Shown here: positions 15,572 to 24,425 of the stretch, piece by piece
Position numbering within the stretch: position 1 is the stretch's first letter
Layout: the number at the start of each line of letters is the position of its first letter
NCBI GenBank assembly: GCA_018813065.1
Contig: JAHJCH010000044.1
Location: forward strand, 1-53,168
Direction of reading: 5' to 3'
Origin: Myxococcota bacterium
GTDB taxonomy: Bacteria; Myxococcota_A; Bradymonadia; UBA7976; UBA1532
Length of the DNA: 53,168 nt
Made by a program: the position numbers and the translations under genes
The notes under the pieces: generated by a model
What the model saw: the letters and a program-made list of their open reading frames with translations, nothing else
Databases searched by the model: none
What the model was told of the DNA's origin: nothing

Positions 15572-18500
15572 TTATATTGACTTGCCCAGCGCTTCAAAAA
15601 AGGCGTAGCAAAAGCGTGCATCCTGACTCGCTTCAATCAGATTGATCGTGCGTTTTTGCCAGGCGAGAAAATCGGCTTCGTTTTCCAAAGGAGCGCTCAT
15701 ATCCCAAAAGCCCATGCTCCAGTCGTTAAAGAGCCGTCTTGAGCGTTGTCCGCGGATGACCACCTTGACATCCTTGTGGCGTGAATCGGCGGCCAGCCGC
15801 TCCATCAGCGCACTCACCACCTCCTCGCGACCCTCAAGCATCTGTAGAAAATAGCCCCTCTGATAGATCAGAAAACCCGTAACACCTTTTTGTTTATTTT
15901 TCTGGCGTGACACGCTTAAAATTTGTCCCAGCGCTTCACTGTCCATGCTGGTAGCGGCCTCACTCACATAAATGACATAATAGACTTTGGAGGCGCTGAT
16001 ACGACTGGTGTCATGATTGGCTTCGAGTGCGAGCAAAAAGGCCTCTTCGCTCATGGGACGGTAAAAGTAGTAGCCCTGAATATAGTCGCACTGTAGGGCC
16101 TGAAGCTCGAAATGCTGCGCTTCGTTCTCCACCCCCTCGGCAATGAGCTTCTTCTCAAGGGCCTTGGCCATTTTGATCATGGCGCTGGTAATCAGGCGCG
16201 CATCGGCACGCTTGTCCAAACCGTCGATAAACTCCCTGTCGATCTTAATTGTATCGACGGGCAGCCGCAGCAGCTGCAGCAGACTCGAATAGCCCGTACC
16301 GAAATCGTCTACGGCCACACGCATACCCAAAGCCGCAAGGGCGCGCAATACACGCAGGTTCTTCTCCACATCGCTAAAGAGCGACGTTTCGGTCAGCTCA
16401 AGCAGAAGATGCGCGGGATCGGCTCCGGTGACGCGAAGGATCTGCTCAAACACCCCGACGATCCCCTCATCATTCAGCTGCACGGTAGAGAGGTTTACGG
16501 AGAGATAGGGCGGATGTTCGCCATAGCGTTCACGCAGTTTCACCTGCATCAGACAGACCTGTTCGAAGACCCAGATGCCTATGGGAATGATCGTGCCGGT
16601 CTGTTCAGCGATAGGGATAAAGAGTGCAGGAGAGACAGCGTTGTTATTGTATTGCCAGCGTAACAGACTCTCGGCGCCCATGATGCGTCCCGAATTCGTC
16701 GCCACAATCGGCTGGTAAACAATCGTAAACTCCTGGCGCTCAATCGCGTGGCGCAATCCGTTGACGATCTCAAACCTCTGGCGTACCTTCTGCGTCAACT
16801 CATCGGAAAAGAGCTTCCAGGAGTCGCGTCCCTGCTCCTTGCTGAGATACATAGCTGCATCGGCATTACGCAGTATCTCATCGGCGCTTTGGCTCTCTCC
16901 AAGCCCCAGCGCCAGACCGATACTGGCAGTGCAGACAACCTCACGGTCCAAAATCGTGTAAGGAAAGCGCATGGCATCATTGATACGTTCGGCCAGCACC
17001 TCGACATGTTTTTGGGCCGTGATGTTTTCGCACAGCACAATAAACTCGTCGCCTCCAAGACGACCGACTGTATCACCGGGGCGCACCTGATTGACGAGCG
17101 TCTCGGCCACTCGTATGAGCAACCGGTCACCCTCCTCGTGACCGTAAGTGTCATTAACAAGCTTAAAGTGATCCAAGTCGATAAAAAGCACCGCTACATA
17201 TTGCCGCGAACGCTTTGAGCGCTCAAGCGCATGAATGAGGCGCTCCTTGAGCAGCGCGCGGTTGGGGAGTCGGGTAAGCGGATCGTGAGTGGCGCGCCAT
17301 GTCAGCTCCTCTTCTGCATTCTTTTTGGCTGTAATATCGCGCAGCGTCGCCACCAGAATCCAGCGCCCCTCGTTTTGAAACTTGCTGATGCTCGCTTCGG
17401 CGGGAAAGAGGGTGCCGTCTTTGCGATAGCCTGTGATCTCGCCCCGGTTGCCCATGCGCAGCTCCATCAGATCGCCTTTAGCAAAGCGCTCAAGTGCCGC
17501 AATATGACGAGAGCGAAAATTGGGCGGTACCAGCATATGCACGCTCATGCCGCACAGCTCTTCGCTGCCATAGCCGAGCATCTCGCTCGCCCCCAGATTC
17601 GACTGCAAAATCACCCCTGCTTCATCGGTGGCGATCACCGCGACATCGGCCACGTCAAAGATCTTCTGAAAAATCCCTCCAAGCGTACTCGAACTCCCCG
17701 AAGCGGGCAGATCGTACATCATCAAAGGGGTGTGGCCATCGGCCTTGGCCCGATATTCCTGCCGATAGCGCCTGGGAATCTCTGGAGCGATAAGCCCGAA
17801 CGACTCTACGATCTCAAAGCTGCCGTCAAGCCGGCAACGCGCCAGATAGGCGTTGACATGCGCGTGGTGAGTGCGCGCATCCATCACGACCGTTCCCTGC
17901 GCGCTCTCGACGCTCACCTGCTCAAGGGCGTTTACAAGCGCTTCAGGGTCCGTGCTTCCGGCCGCTTCGAGTGCTTTAGCGAAAGCGTGTACGCAGGTAT
18001 AGACCCCCTCGCCGAAATTGGTCAGTACGCCGTTGCCCTCGGGCCACAGCCCCGAAATACCCTCCTGCAGCGCCAGACGGCGTTTATAGGCTTCGCTACA
18101 CGCCGTGGGCACCTCCATGAAATAAGTATTGGACGAGTAAAGATTTTCGCGCACTTCAGGTGCGAGAAAACGCACCATCGCTTCATCGTAGTGACCCATA
18201 ACGACGGCCATTTTCCGTTTCAGGCCGTACTCAGCGAAACGGTTAAGCAGTGCAATCTGGTCCGCGCCCGCAAAATAGGGCACAAAGACATCCGCACCCG
18301 ATTTGGCAACGGAATCCAGCAGGCTTTCGATCTGCTCCGGCGTGGTGCCAATAGGCAGATAGGACTCCCCTACGACTTCGCCGCCGTAGAGCAGAAGCGA
18401 ATCTTTGGCCGCATCGATAGAGCCGCGCGGCCACTCGTAGTTATTGCCCGCAAAAAACATTTTGGGTCCGAAGCGTCCCGCCATATAGGGGATCATCTTT

Positions 18501-18880
18501 TCGATCTGCTGGTTGGGCAGCGCGGCGAAATGGAAAAAGTAGCGCCCGCTGATGCTCCCTTCATAAAAAGAGAAGTTGAGATAGGGAACATGCCTGGGTT
18601 CAGCGACCATGGAGGCCACCGCAATACGCGAATTGCTCAACAGATTGCCGATAATGGCATGGCAACGGTGATGCTCTATAAGCCTATTGGCGGCCGCCAC
18701 GGCCGTTTCGGGCATACTGCCGTCATCTTCGATGATCAGCTCGATACGACATCCCAGCACGCCGCCCGCTTCGTTGATCTGCGCCACGGCGATCCGCCCA
18801 GCCATCGAAATCTCAGGGCCATACAGATCCACAATCCCGCTTAGCGGAGGCATCAGGCCCAAACGAATCACATCACCCAT
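15572..18880 (-). CDS. Ligand-binding/PAS/GGDEF/EAL/BLUF signalling protein
   Basis: The protein has about 1102 residues. Residues ~5-375 form a branched-chain-amino-acid/amide-type periplasmic-binding fold, but there is no signal peptide or membrane segment, so it should act in the cytoplasm. A PAS domain follows (~400-525). Next is a GGDEF domain with intact G-G-D-E-F near 611, for cyclic-di-GMP synthesis. The EAL domain (~705-955) has E-S-L-L-R-W, D-D-F-G-T-G-Y-S-S-L and A-E-G-V-E-N, so hydrolysis is plausible. The C-terminal ~965-1060 is a BLUF blue-light domain with the expected Tyr, Asn (S-R-Q-K-N) and Gln (F-L-Q-M-L-E-G-R). I chose ATG 18880; a GTG at 18886 is possible. Base composition is lower in GC than its neighbours, suggesting acquisition. 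Confidence 0.88.
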   Translation of the reverse strand: MGDVIRLGLMPPLSGIVDLYGPEISMAGRIAVAQINEAGGVLGCRIELIIEDDGSMPETAVAAANRLIEHHRCHAIIGNLLSNSRIAVASMVAEPRHVPYLNFSFYEGSISGRYFFHFAALPNQQIEKMIPYMAGRFGPKMFFAGNNYEWPRGSIDAAKDSLLLYGGEVVGESYLPIGTTPEQIESLLDSVAKSGADVFVPYFAGADQIALLNRFAEYGLKRKMAVVMGHYDEAMVRFLAPEVRENLYSSNTYFMEVPTACSEAYKRRLALQEGISGLWPEGNGVLTNFGEGVYTCVHAFAKALEAAGSTDPEALVNALEQVSVESAQGTVVMDARTHHAHVNAYLARCRLDGSFEIVESFGLIAPEIPRRYRQEYRAKADGHTPLMMYDLPASGSSSTLGGIFQKIFDVADVAVIATDEAGVILQSNLGASEMLGYGSEELCGMSVHMLVPPNFRSRHIAALERFAKGDLMELRMGNRGEITGYRKDGTLFPAEASISKFQNEGRWILVATLRDITAKKNAEEELTWRATHDPLTRLPNRALLKERLIHALERSKRSRQYVAVLFIDLDHFKLVNDTYGHEEGDRLLIRVAETLVNQVRPGDTVGRLGGDEFIVLCENITAQKHVEVLAERINDAMRFPYTILDREVVCTASIGLALGLGESQSADEILRNADAAMYLSKEQGRDSWKLFSDELTQKVRQRFEIVNGLRHAIERQEFTIVYQPIVATNSGRIMGAESLLRWQYNNNAVSPALFIPIAEQTGTIIPIGIWVFEQVCLMQVKLRERYGEHPPYLSVNLSTVQLNDEGIVGVFEQILRVTGADPAHLLLELTETSLFSDVEKNLRVLRALAALGMRVAVDDFGTGYSSLLQLLRLPVDTIKIDREFIDGLDKRADARLITSAMIKMAKALEKKLIAEGVENEAQHFELQALQCDYIQGYYFYRPMSEEAFLLALEANHDTSRISASKVYYVIYVSEAATSMDSEALGQILSVSRQKNKQKGVTGFLIYQRGYFLQMLEGREEVVSALMERLAADSRHKDVKVVIRGQRSRRLFNDWSMGFWDMSAPLENEADFLAWQKRTINLIEASQDARFCYAFFEALGKSI

Positions 18881-18969
18881 CACCACTCGCTCTTTGGTTT
18901 TTTAAAGCACATCACGCAATCGTACGGCTGTCTCTGATCATGCAGCAATCGGAAAGGCTCCAGCGAACC

Positions 18970-19380
18970 CTAGAGATTGTCCTCAAGCAAGACCCGAAGA
19001 ACATCCTCCCGATCTTTTGCCTGCTGAAGATTCGTCGTCGGCTTGTGATCGAGCGTTAAGATGCCGTCGCTGAATGTTGCAAATTTGCCTGAATAAGAGA
19101 TCCCCGCCTTGTTCTGAATGACGATCTTCTTGAGCGATCCCTTCAGCGCATTCAAGCCCATCTCATCGGCTGTGATGCTCTTCAGCGCCGCCACTAACGG
19201 TTTGAAGTACATCTCCGGAAAACTCTCCTCGTAGTGGTGCGCAGCCCCTTCGATGGCAAGTGATACCCAGTCAACTTCGATGGGGACGTCCATACCCGCT
19301 GCTTCGCGAACCTCCTTCTCGAGATCTGGAAACTTGTTGTTCTGAAAGTCACTGATCGCTCGACGCTCTTTAAGTCCCAC
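18970..19380 (-). CDS. Conserved-looking hypothetical protein
   Basis: The protein has 136 residues from a GTG start with AAGGAG seven bases upstream. It is acidic and soluble, with a helical N-terminal half and a beta-rich end (K-F-A-T-F-S-D-G-I-L-T-L-D-H-K-P). There are no membrane segments or catalytic motifs that I recognise. It lies 128 bases downstream of the coiled-coil gene on the same strand and may share its transcript. Confidence 0.65.
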   Translation of the reverse strand: MGLKERRAISDFQNNKFPDLEKEVREAAGMDVPIEVDWVSLAIEGAAHHYEESFPEMYFKPLVAALKSITADEMGLNALKGSLKKIVIQNKAGISYSGKFATFSDGILTLDHKPTTNLQQAKDREDVLRVLLEDNL

Positions 19381-19508
19381 TTTCTTTCTCCTTTACAAAT
19401 GACGATTCGGCCCGACAGGGCGGTTGCGCAGAGTAGCAGGCGGCTGGACGCTCGGTCGAGAGGCTCGCGACGAACGAGGAACGCGAAGACCCAACGCGGA
19501 GAAGGAGA

Positions 19509-20174
19509 TCAGCGAGAGAGGCGGGCGTTAAAGGCGAGGATCGAGGACGACAGGACCTCGAAGAGGCGGGCGTGCTCGGGGCGGGCGTAGAACACCGTGA
19601 TATAACCGATGATACGCCAGAGGCTCACTTGGAGGTTGTCCTTGGAGACCTTGATCCGCTCGAAGCTCTCGCGGACACGTTGGCGCGCGCGCAGCGCCTC
19701 ATAGGCCACGCTCAGCCCGCGCTGAATGTTCTCCACACCCAGCTCCGCCCCGCGCGTCTCCAAGACGCCCAGGGCGCGCCCAGTCAGGCTCAGCATCTCG
19801 TCCACGCCTGGCCGGGACCAGCTCCCATCTCCAAAGATATCTTGGAAGGCCTTGAGCAGCCGGCTATGCTCCTCGTTGCCTTCATTCAGCATCAGCATTT
19901 TGGCTTCCAGCACCATGTAGAGCGCTTTGAGCTGGATGCGCACCTCTTTCTTTTCTGCTTGGATCGTCCTGGGCGTGGCGTCATTCTTGTCGCGCTTAAT
20001 CTCCGCCTCTTTGATCTGATTCGCTTCCTCGTCCACCTCATCCAGCAGGGTGTTGAAGGTCGCGTCCTGGTGCTCCTCTTGCTGCATGATCTCGCGGATC
20101 TTCCACGTCAGCGTCTGCGCCTCACTCCAGGTCATGATGTAGAGGTTTTGCAGCGCTTGGATCTCCTTTTTCAT
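19509..20174 (-). CDS. Helical coiled-coil hypothetical protein
   Basis: The protein has 221 residues. ATG 20174 is preferred because AGGAGG lies five bases upstream; the frame extends to 20228 without support. It is almost entirely alpha-helical, with long charged heptad-like stretches (residues ~40-90 rich in Glu, Lys and Gln) and no enzyme motif. It is probably cotranscribed with the gene at 18970-19380. An A/T-rich tract and a 42-bp minisatellite precede it. Confidence 0.7.
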   Translation of the reverse strand: MKKEIQALQNLYIMTWSEAQTLTWKIREIMQQEEHQDATFNTLLDEVDEEANQIKEAEIKRDKNDATPRTIQAEKKEVRIQLKALYMVLEAKMLMLNEGNEEHSRLLKAFQDIFGDGSWSRPGVDEMLSLTGRALGVLETRGAELGVENIQRGLSVAYEALRARQRVRESFERIKVSKDNLQVSLWRIIGYITVFYARPEHARLFEVLSSSILAFNARLSR

Positions 20175-20340
20175 CTGGCCTCCTGGTGATACGCGTTTGA
20201 CATCGGGCACGAAACGCAGCGGTATCAAAAATGATCAGGGAAAAATAAAAAAAACGGTCTTTTTTGATTTTATTGTGTATTTTCAGTGCTTTGTTATCCT
20301 ATTTTTTGCGCTTTGTGCTCAAAATTCGGTTCCAGAGTGC

Positions 20341-20534
20341 TGACCATTGCATGAAGCGCTTTGTATAGAGCTTTCAAAGCGCGGATCATTGCATGGATCG
20401 CTTTATATCGGGCTTCAGATGCGCGGATCATTGCATGGATCGCTTTATATAGGGCTTCCGATGCGCGGATCATTGCATGGATCGCTTTATATAGGGCTTC
20501 CGATGCGCGGATCATTGCATGGATCGCTTTATAT
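20341..20534. repeat. 42-bp minisatellite, about 4.5 copies
   Basis: The unit starts GCGCGGATCATTGCATGG. Copies begin at 20379, 20421 and 20463, with a partial copy at 20505-20534 and a diverged copy at 20341-20378. Copies 20421-20462 and 20463-20504 are identical. Because 42 is divisible by three, most frames stay open. A minus-strand frame at 20294-20515 would encode 14-residue repeats (M-I-R-A-S-E-A-L-Y-K-A-I-H-A), but has no ribosome binding site of note. The rest of 20175-20704 holds an A/T tract (20228-20290) and the tandem repeat at 20643. Confidence 0.85.
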
Positions 20535-20642
20535 CTCGTTCACCAAGCGCGACGCGCTGGCTTTGGCGTGCTTTTTCTTGGTTCGTCTCTCATGAAGGGT
20601 CAACCGCGCGGTTTCCACGCTCACCCTTGACCTTGAGTGCCA

Positions 20643-20688
20643 GCCCACCAAGGTCTCTGGGAATTGCCCACCAAGGTTTCTGGGAATC
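20643..20688. repeat. 23-bp tandem duplication
   Basis: Two adjacent 23-base copies, starting GCCCACCAAGGT at 20643 and 20666, differ at two positions. They lie just past the end of the DUF1294 gene. No function is apparent. Confidence 0.6.
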
Positions 20689-20704
20689 AAAGTGCAGATT
20701 AAGT

Positions 20705-21082
20705 TCAACCTCGAAAGGCGAGGTAGAGCATGCCCACGACGAACAGCCCGTGCGCGCTGAGGATCAGCCAAAAGATCGTGAGGAACGACTGCTTAGAGCT
20801 TTTGTGGCGGAGGATCTGCTGCCCCAGGAGGGCGCCCGGCCACCCCCCCGCCAGCTCAAGCAGGTGTAAGCGCTTCTCGGGCACCCTCCATCGATCAAGG
20901 CGTGCTTGGCGCTTATCCCAGGCATAGAGGATGAAGGTCGCGAGGCTGCTGATGAGCGTCCACCCTCCATAGAGCCCCCCGCCCCAGAGCTGTCCGCTGC
21001 GCGTCGAGGCGCTCACGAGCCAGAGGAGCAGCCCAGCGCACAAGATCAGCCAAGCGATCGCGAACCATTTCATCTTCATCAT
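20705..21082 (-). CDS. DUF1294 family small membrane protein
   Basis: The protein has about 125 residues from ATG 21082 (or 21079), with GAGG just upstream. The frame extends further but lacks support. The DUF1294 pattern is clear: a Y-A-W-D-K-R-Q-A segment, W-R-V-P-E-K-R-L-H-L-L-E-L, G-G-W-P-G-A-L-L-G-Q-Q, R-H-K-S-S-K-Q-S-F and F-W. Three hydrophobic helices are predicted (about 5-25, 35-52 and 100-120). The family sits in the inner membrane; its molecular role is unknown. Confidence 0.85.
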   Translation of the reverse strand: MMKMKWFAIAWLILCAGLLLWLVSASTRSGQLWGGGLYGGWTLISSLATFILYAWDKRQARLDRWRVPEKRLHLLELAGGWPGALLGQQILRHKSSKQSFLTIFWLILSAHGLFVVGMLYLAFRG

Positions 21083-21257
21083 CGATCCTCGAACGAGAGT
21101 GAGGGCATCGGCGTCGAGCAAGCAGCCGTAAAAACGAGGCTTTCTCAAGCGTTCAGGCCCATTCGCCTTCAAGATAAACAGCCTCAACCCTGGCGTCGAT
21201 GAGAAAGCGGGGGCGCTCAGCTCCAGTCGCTTCGAGAAACCAAGGGCGCTCGCCCCC

Positions 21258-21291
21258 GACACCAGATGGCACCCAGGCGGCAGCTGGTGTC
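21258..21291. terminator. Inverted repeat between the DUF1294 and lipoprotein genes
   Basis: GACACCAG (21258-21265) pairs with CTGGTGTC (21284-21291) and is followed on the plus strand by TTT. A second imperfect hairpin between about 21301 and 21338 (CTCAAG with CTTGAG) lies closer to the lipoprotein stop. Either could end the lipoprotein transcript, but a proper U-tract is missing. Confidence 0.3.
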
Positions 21292-21347
21292 TTTCACCAC
21301 CTCAAGCTCTGCGGCGCAGACGTGCCCTTGAGCTGAGGCGCTGCGGC

Positions 21348-22220
21348 TCAGGGCATCATGCAAGCCATCTCGTCTCGGCATATCGGCGCCCCGGTGGGCT
21401 GCGGATTAGGGCCTGCGCTCCAGCTCAAGCCACAGTAGCCCTCGGAGCATTCATCTCGACACGCCTGATCCTCTCGACACGCGCTGTCGGCGTAGACGCA
21501 GGCGAGCACAACGCCATATCCCCACCCAAGCAGCCGACACTCCCCCGCCTCGCCCGCTCGGCAGTCGGCGTCTCGCTGACAAACACGCGAGACGCAGGTG
21601 TTGGCGAGGAGGCCACGAGCGCCCGCCTGGAGACAAAGATGATCCGCCGCGCAGTCCGCCGTGGATTGGCACTCGTCATAGACACAATAAACTTCATCAT
21701 GGCAGCCCGCCCCACCACACTGGGAGATGTGAACGCAGTGACCTGCGGGGCGCTCTACGCAGTCCGCAGGGGCGCAGCAATTGGGGGAGAAGGGGCCGCC
21801 CATGGCCCCCTCGATGGTGCAGCCTGCGGGGAGGTCGAGATGCGGGGGCGCCTCAGCGCATACATAAAGCCCCTCCTCGACCCGCGCGCACGCCCGCGTG
21901 GTGAAACTCGGCTCACACGGTTGGTTCTCGTCACAGTCGCCCAAGGGAAGCGCGCCCTGGCCATCAGCATCCTCCAGCGCGGCATCACTCAGTACGGCGT
22001 CGCTCAGCGCGGTGTCGCTCAGTACGGTGTCGTCCAGCGTAGTATCAGACGAGTATTGCGCGTCATCGACCCCCGCGATGTCGTCGTCCTCTCCACGACA
22101 ACCGAGCGTCAACGAGAGCCCACAGAGCGTCATCAAGATCCAACGCGGCGCGGCGAGGCCCCTCGGAGAGCAGGGGCGTTGATCCGATTTGTCGGTGTTA
22201 AATCTCTGTAAACTTGGCAT
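21348..22220 (-). CDS. Cysteine-rich stalked lipoprotein
   Basis: The protein has 290 residues, with AAGGA about eight bases before ATG 22220. A twin-Arg-containing N-region and a hydrophobic core end at the lipobox L-T-L-G-C. A stalk of repeated L-S-D-x-x-L-S-D-A units follows (residues ~55-80). The mature domain has about 24 cysteines in EGF-like spacing (C-x-x-D-C-x-A-D-H-L-C type), so it is probably an extracellular disulfide-rich module. Its style matches the lipoprotein at 11859-12383. Function unknown. Confidence 0.75.
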   Translation of the reverse strand: MPSLQRFNTDKSDQRPCSPRGLAAPRWILMTLCGLSLTLGCRGEDDDIAGVDDAQYSSDTTLDDTVLSDTALSDAVLSDAALEDADGQGALPLGDCDENQPCEPSFTTRACARVEEGLYVCAEAPPHLDLPAGCTIEGAMGGPFSPNCCAPADCVERPAGHCVHISQCGGAGCHDEVYCVYDECQSTADCAADHLCLQAGARGLLANTCVSRVCQRDADCRAGEAGECRLLGWGYGVVLACVYADSACREDQACRDECSEGYCGLSWSAGPNPQPTGAPICRDEMACMMP

Positions 22221-22343
22221 TTTTCGAGTTCCTTACGGCGGTCTAATATAGACGCCCTTCGAGATCAGATCCAAGGGGAGCCGTCGAACTTCGCAGCAGG
22301 GCTTAGGGTGAAGCTGTTGTCGTATGCCACCGACTCCACCGGC

Positions 22344-24251
22344 TCAACGCCGATCTTGGAATACCTGGTTGCGCGGGTGCTCCATAAACTCAGTGGACAG
22401 GATCAGCGCCTCAGCCACCGCTGCGCGCGTCATTTCCTGACGCGCCAATGCCTGAGCATAGAAATCCATCCCTGCCGCATCGACTTCGCGATGCAATAAG
22501 CGACGGTAGAGCCACTCCAAGTACACTTCCGCGCTTGGGTGTGCGCGCGCAGCATTTTGTGAGAATTCCTGGCTGTAGACCAGCTCGATGAGGAAGGCAC
22601 GCGGTGAAGGCGTCTCCCCTCGGGCCAGCTTGCTGACGTAGAAGTTGCGCCCTTCATCCCCTGGCGCTCGCTCCAAGATGCGCGCGAACCCGACCTCAAC
22701 AACCTCCTCAAGCGAGGCAAAACCACACTGCGCGCCGCTGAGCGCCACTTCAATCGCCCCCTCCACCGCGCAAGGCTCACGCCCCTCATAACCAGGAAAC
22801 CGTTGGGGGTCATTATTTGCTGAGAAGACATACTCGTTAAAACCCACACACATCTGCGCACCGCCACCATTGAAGGGGATCCGCAGCGGCATGATATAGC
22901 CCGCGCCGCGCCGCTTCATCTCACAAGCGGCGTCAACTAAGTAGGCATCCCGCGCGCCACGATCCAATCGTGCAAAGGTATGAATGTCATCATTAAAGCT
23001 CGACCAATCCAGCTCGATGATCACATTGGGGCCGACGACTCCCAGCCAAGGGCTCTGATAGAGCGCGACCCTCTGCTCCGCCGAGAGATCCTCCTCAAAG
23101 GGGATCGTGCCATTCGCATAGACGTTGAGGTGTGTCGGCCCGATGAGATAGTCAAAGGCCGCCCAATAGGCTTGAGGATCTGCGCGCTGATCAAAGTTGG
23201 GCTGCCCGCCCACCGTGATGGTGTGTCCAAGCGCGGCGGCCTCTTGACGCATTTGTGCGATCAACGTCGGCGCGGAACGATACCAGTCCTGATGCTCAAG
23301 TTGCCCAAATAGGAAATCATGAATCCCAATCGACACTGCCCCATGAACGATGTGTAAGACATAAGCGCGATAAGTAGGGCTGTCCATCGAGGGGGTGCAA
23401 GCCCCCTCCCCCCAGAAGTTATCCGCACCAGGGCGACACATCTGTGAGAAGTCAAAGCCCGCCTCTATGCGATCTGAGGGGATCGCCTCCGCGAAGAAAA
23501 CCCCGAAGGTCATCTGCTTACCCGCATAGTCGGGCAGCCCTTTAAGGTAGTTGAGCCGTGTCGCGATGAGATCAAAATCAGGGACACCCGCGATCCAATT
23601 CTCCACCACGCGAAAGATGTGTTTGCATGAGGAGCGCGCGACCATTTCAGCGTGCTCCTCAAAGCGCTCCACGCGCCCTTCTGGAGCGTCATTGTTCCAA
23701 AAGAGCCCAGAGGCGACGCAGCCTTGATACTTCATCTCCTCCAGATGCGTGGGGGTGTACTCTGCGGCGTCCACAGGGCTCGCAGCGTCCACAGGGCTCG
23801 CAGCGTCTACAGGGCGCGCGGCGTCCACGGGGCGCGCGGCGTCCACGGGGCGCGCGGCGTCTACGGGGCGTGCGGCATCCACGGGGCGCGCGGCGTCCAA
23901 GCCACGATCCATCTGCATCACGAAAGCGTCCAAGGGGTGTGCGGCGTCCATGGGGCGCGCGGCGTCCAAGCCACGATCCACCTGCATCACAAAAGCGTCC
24001 ACGGGGCGCGCGGCGTCCAAGCCACGATCCATCTGCATCACGGAAGCATCCAAGGGCTCGATAACCGCGCTGTCCCTGGGCCTCACACGGGCGTCCACCA
24101 GGGCGCTATCAACCACCGTTGAACGGACATCCCCACCATCATCGACCTCGGCGTGTTCATCCGCCACATTCTCCCTCGGCTCTGGCTCCGCACAGTTGAG
24201 GGAAGCCAAGGATAAGAACAGGGCAAGGCACAGGCTCATTGAAGCGCGCAT
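22344..24251 (-). CDS. Stalked lipoprotein with a TIM-barrel-like domain and DUF4214
   Basis: The protein has 635 residues, with AAGGAG seven bases before ATG 24251. The lipobox is L-A-S-L-N-C. Residues ~60-165 are a low-complexity stalk of D-A-A-R-P-V repeats, encoded by 18-base DNA repeats at about 23760-24060. The middle (~175-500) has features of a glycosidase-like barrel, with many Trp/Tyr and acidic strand ends such as I-I-E-L-D-W, but I cannot assign a family. The C-terminal ~120 residues match DUF4214 (R-x-P-x-x-E-G-x-x-F-Y and a second Y-x-R-L-L-H-R-E-V-D-A-A-G unit). A role in surface polysaccharide processing is possible. Confidence 0.7.
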   Translation of the reverse strand: MRASMSLCLALFLSLASLNCAEPEPRENVADEHAEVDDGGDVRSTVVDSALVDARVRPRDSAVIEPLDASVMQMDRGLDAARPVDAFVMQVDRGLDAARPMDAAHPLDAFVMQMDRGLDAARPVDAARPVDAARPVDAARPVDAARPVDAASPVDAASPVDAAEYTPTHLEEMKYQGCVASGLFWNNDAPEGRVERFEEHAEMVARSSCKHIFRVVENWIAGVPDFDLIATRLNYLKGLPDYAGKQMTFGVFFAEAIPSDRIEAGFDFSQMCRPGADNFWGEGACTPSMDSPTYRAYVLHIVHGAVSIGIHDFLFGQLEHQDWYRSAPTLIAQMRQEAAALGHTITVGGQPNFDQRADPQAYWAAFDYLIGPTHLNVYANGTIPFEEDLSAEQRVALYQSPWLGVVGPNVIIELDWSSFNDDIHTFARLDRGARDAYLVDAACEMKRRGAGYIMPLRIPFNGGGAQMCVGFNEYVFSANNDPQRFPGYEGREPCAVEGAIEVALSGAQCGFASLEEVVEVGFARILERAPGDEGRNFYVSKLARGETPSPRAFLIELVYSQEFSQNAARAHPSAEVYLEWLYRRLLHREVDAAGMDFYAQALARQEMTRAAVAEALILSTEFMEHPRNQVFQDRR

Positions 24252-24425
24252 ATTGGATCTCCTTGATTCACCATAAACCCAAGGCGAATCATCTCAGCGC
24301 GTGAGGCACACGCCAAGCCTTAGAGCGAGCTTGAAGCGGGGAGGGGATAAGTCTATTTTCAGCATATCAAGATCGAAATGTCTACCCTGAGGCGCCACCT
24401 GCGAACACGCTATCGAGGACACAGC

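Noticed and set aside
17231..18844. 537-residue plus-strand frame opposite the sensor gene
   Set aside because: It is antisense to a protein with five recognisable domains and matches no family itself.
20294..20515. 73-residue repeat peptide gene on the minus strand
   Set aside because: Openness follows from the 42-base period; no supporting ribosome binding site or outside similarity is visible.
20341..20534. CRISPR-like array
   Set aside because: The 42-base units abut directly with no unique spacers, and no cas genes are present.
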